Positions 62,923 through 64,000 of a stretch of DNA of 64,000 bases are shown here, piece by piece. Source of the stretch: Meghimatium bilineatum (Eukaryota; Mollusca; Gastropoda; Stylommatophora; Philomycidae); contig CM067312.1 of the NCBI GenBank assembly GCA_034231615.1, forward strand, positions 3,637,001 through 3,701,000, written 5' to 3'. The notes below the pieces were generated by a model. The model was not told the DNA's origin and did not search any database. It saw nothing but the letters and a program-made list of their open reading frames with translations. Both the position numbers and the translations under genes were made by a program. Numbering within the stretch: the stretch's first letter is position 1; every line of letters begins with the position of its first letter.

Positions 62923-64000
62923 GTTAGTTAGTTAGTTAGTTAGTCGTCGGATCATCATCATTGCAAACTGGACACATCCATAGTTGCTCCGATCTCTCCT
63001 TGAGTGTATCCGCCATCACACTTCTGCTGACAGTACCGGTCCTATGCTGGTTGACCATCATTCTTCTGCGCCCTCCAAAATGTTCACCTCTAGCAACACC
63101 GCATCTCAATCCCTGATCTTTAATCCTAGCCATTGAAAAGGAATCATCATCCACATTCGTCTCACTCTCGCGTGTTATATCTCTTAAGGAGTTCAAAACG
63201 TCAGCGCGATCCATTGCCCCATCGCCCTTTGCCACAATCGCACACGATGCCAGTTGATCCGCTCTTTCATTGCCTCGAACGCCCACATGTCCCGGCACGA
63301 AAATAAATGTAACCGCCTTCAAGCTCGCATTTCTCAAGGCCTCAATCCACTGTTCGCGAACGAGACCCACTTGTACCTTCTTAATCATACTCATAGAGTC
63401 ACTCAAGATGCAGACCTGCGTTACTTTCTGTGTGCGTAGCCACTCAAATGCCTTGGTCACCGCCATAGTCTCCATGGTCATACTACTCGTAGTGACCGCA
63501 AAGGCACCACTTTCCTCCTTGATCGTTTTACCTGCGCACTGAGCTGTAAAGGCCCAAGCACTGCGAACATGCCTAATTACAGATCCATCAGTGTATATAA
63601 TCACATCCCCCTCTTTGGTATTCTCACTGATTAAAGCCTGCACTTCTTTCTCCACAGCTGTGGGACACCATTCTCTGCATTCCCTACTAAGTGATATTAC
63701 TACTCTCAAACAAGTTTCGAAATCTGTGGGTAGACCTATCCATTCCGCACCAACTGCCACATCCTGTAATCGGCACACGCTTTGTATTACATCTTCAGCA
63801 CGTCCCATCCACGACCTTCCTCTCTTGAGTCTGCTGCCTTTAACTTTCTGTATTTCGGAATGCAACGGGTGTTCCTTATCTGCATGTATTTGAAGGTACG
63901 CCCGTGCACGGCAATACTGTAATCTATGCTCAGCTGTTGGGCAGTCAAGTAGGTATCGCATAGCTCTTGTCGATGTGTCTCTTGTGCATCCCAGAATGAT
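62923..64000 (-). mobile_element. LINE family g, young, open to the window edge
   Basis: One unbroken frame from the right edge (at least 354 codons) to the stop at 62936: ILGCTRDTSTRAMRYLLDCP, RLKRGRSWMGRAED, RECREWCPTAVEKE, RNase H with IIYTDGSVIRHVRSAWAFT, SSMTMETMAVTKAFEW, ILSDSMSMIKKV, FVPGHVGVRGNERADQL, then HRTGTVSRSVMADTLKE and a Cys motif LWMCPVCNDDDPTTN. The 3' tail is five TTAG units on the plus strand (62923-62944). The domain order fits the I group. No defects seen, so the copy may be recent; the 5' part lies outside. About 98 percent like 25964-26716 by eye. Confidence 0.92.

Noticed and set aside
1-64000. LTR retroelements, Polintons or viral copies
   Set aside because: I looked for paired direct terminal repeats, protease/integrase or capsid motifs and saw none; all RT-bearing copies have LINE features.

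Overview
This is animal nuclear DNA. Coding sequence is sparse and split by introns, a C2H2 zinc-finger gene has the usual HTGEKPY linkers, and most of the rest is non-LTR retrotransposons (LINEs), SINEs, DNA transposons, MITEs and minisatellites. I recall close relatives of the LINE protein ends (for example the ILGCTRDTST...MRYLLD and PGHVGVRGNERAD segments) from mollusc genomes, so a lophotrochozoan, perhaps a mollusc, is my best guess; nothing here proves it. I saw no LTR retroelement, Polinton or viral copy.

The one convincing host gene is a plus-strand C2H2 zinc-finger gene. Three exons fit in phase: 9556-9744, 15054-15189 and 18824-20025. Its upstream exon(s) with the start codon were not found. 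It encodes an acidic linker followed by 11 zinc fingers, and a decayed twelfth finger overlaps the end of the frame. Its introns are packed with LINE, SINE and DNA-transposon copies. Two minus-strand open frames near 24.2-25.0 kb are possible but unproven host sequence.

Layout. 1-9.5 kb: LINE fragments, a 32-bp satellite grown inside a LINE coding region, a SINE, and a 1.69-kb terminal-inverted-repeat transposon inserted into a minisatellite. 9.5-20.4 kb: zinc-finger gene. 20.4-30 kb: an inverted-repeat element with a 66-bp satellite, a piggyBac-like relic, a 31-bp minisatellite split by a young LINE, and a mariner relic. 30-41 kb: pogo-like MITEs, a LINE between two inverted 340-bp arms, and many minisatellites. 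41.2-46.3 kb: a 4.56-kb LINE, complete end to end but no longer open, inserted into an older LINE with a 12-bp target duplication. 46-57 kb: minisatellites, SINE and LINE ends, a piggyBac remnant and a hAT transposase relic. 57-64 kb: a SINE nested in a MITE, a 476-bp element with perfect 19-bp inverted ends, two large minisatellites (16 and about 54 units), and the 3' part of a young LINE running off the window.

For this annotation I named LINE families a to k by shared protein ends. The two SINE families (A, about 275 bp; B, about 156 bp) end in nearly the same 18 bases as LINE family f, (GAA)n included, which suggests LINE-f supplies their reverse transcriptase. About 27 tandem arrays add up to roughly 9 kb of the window, and many have units of 27-38 bp.
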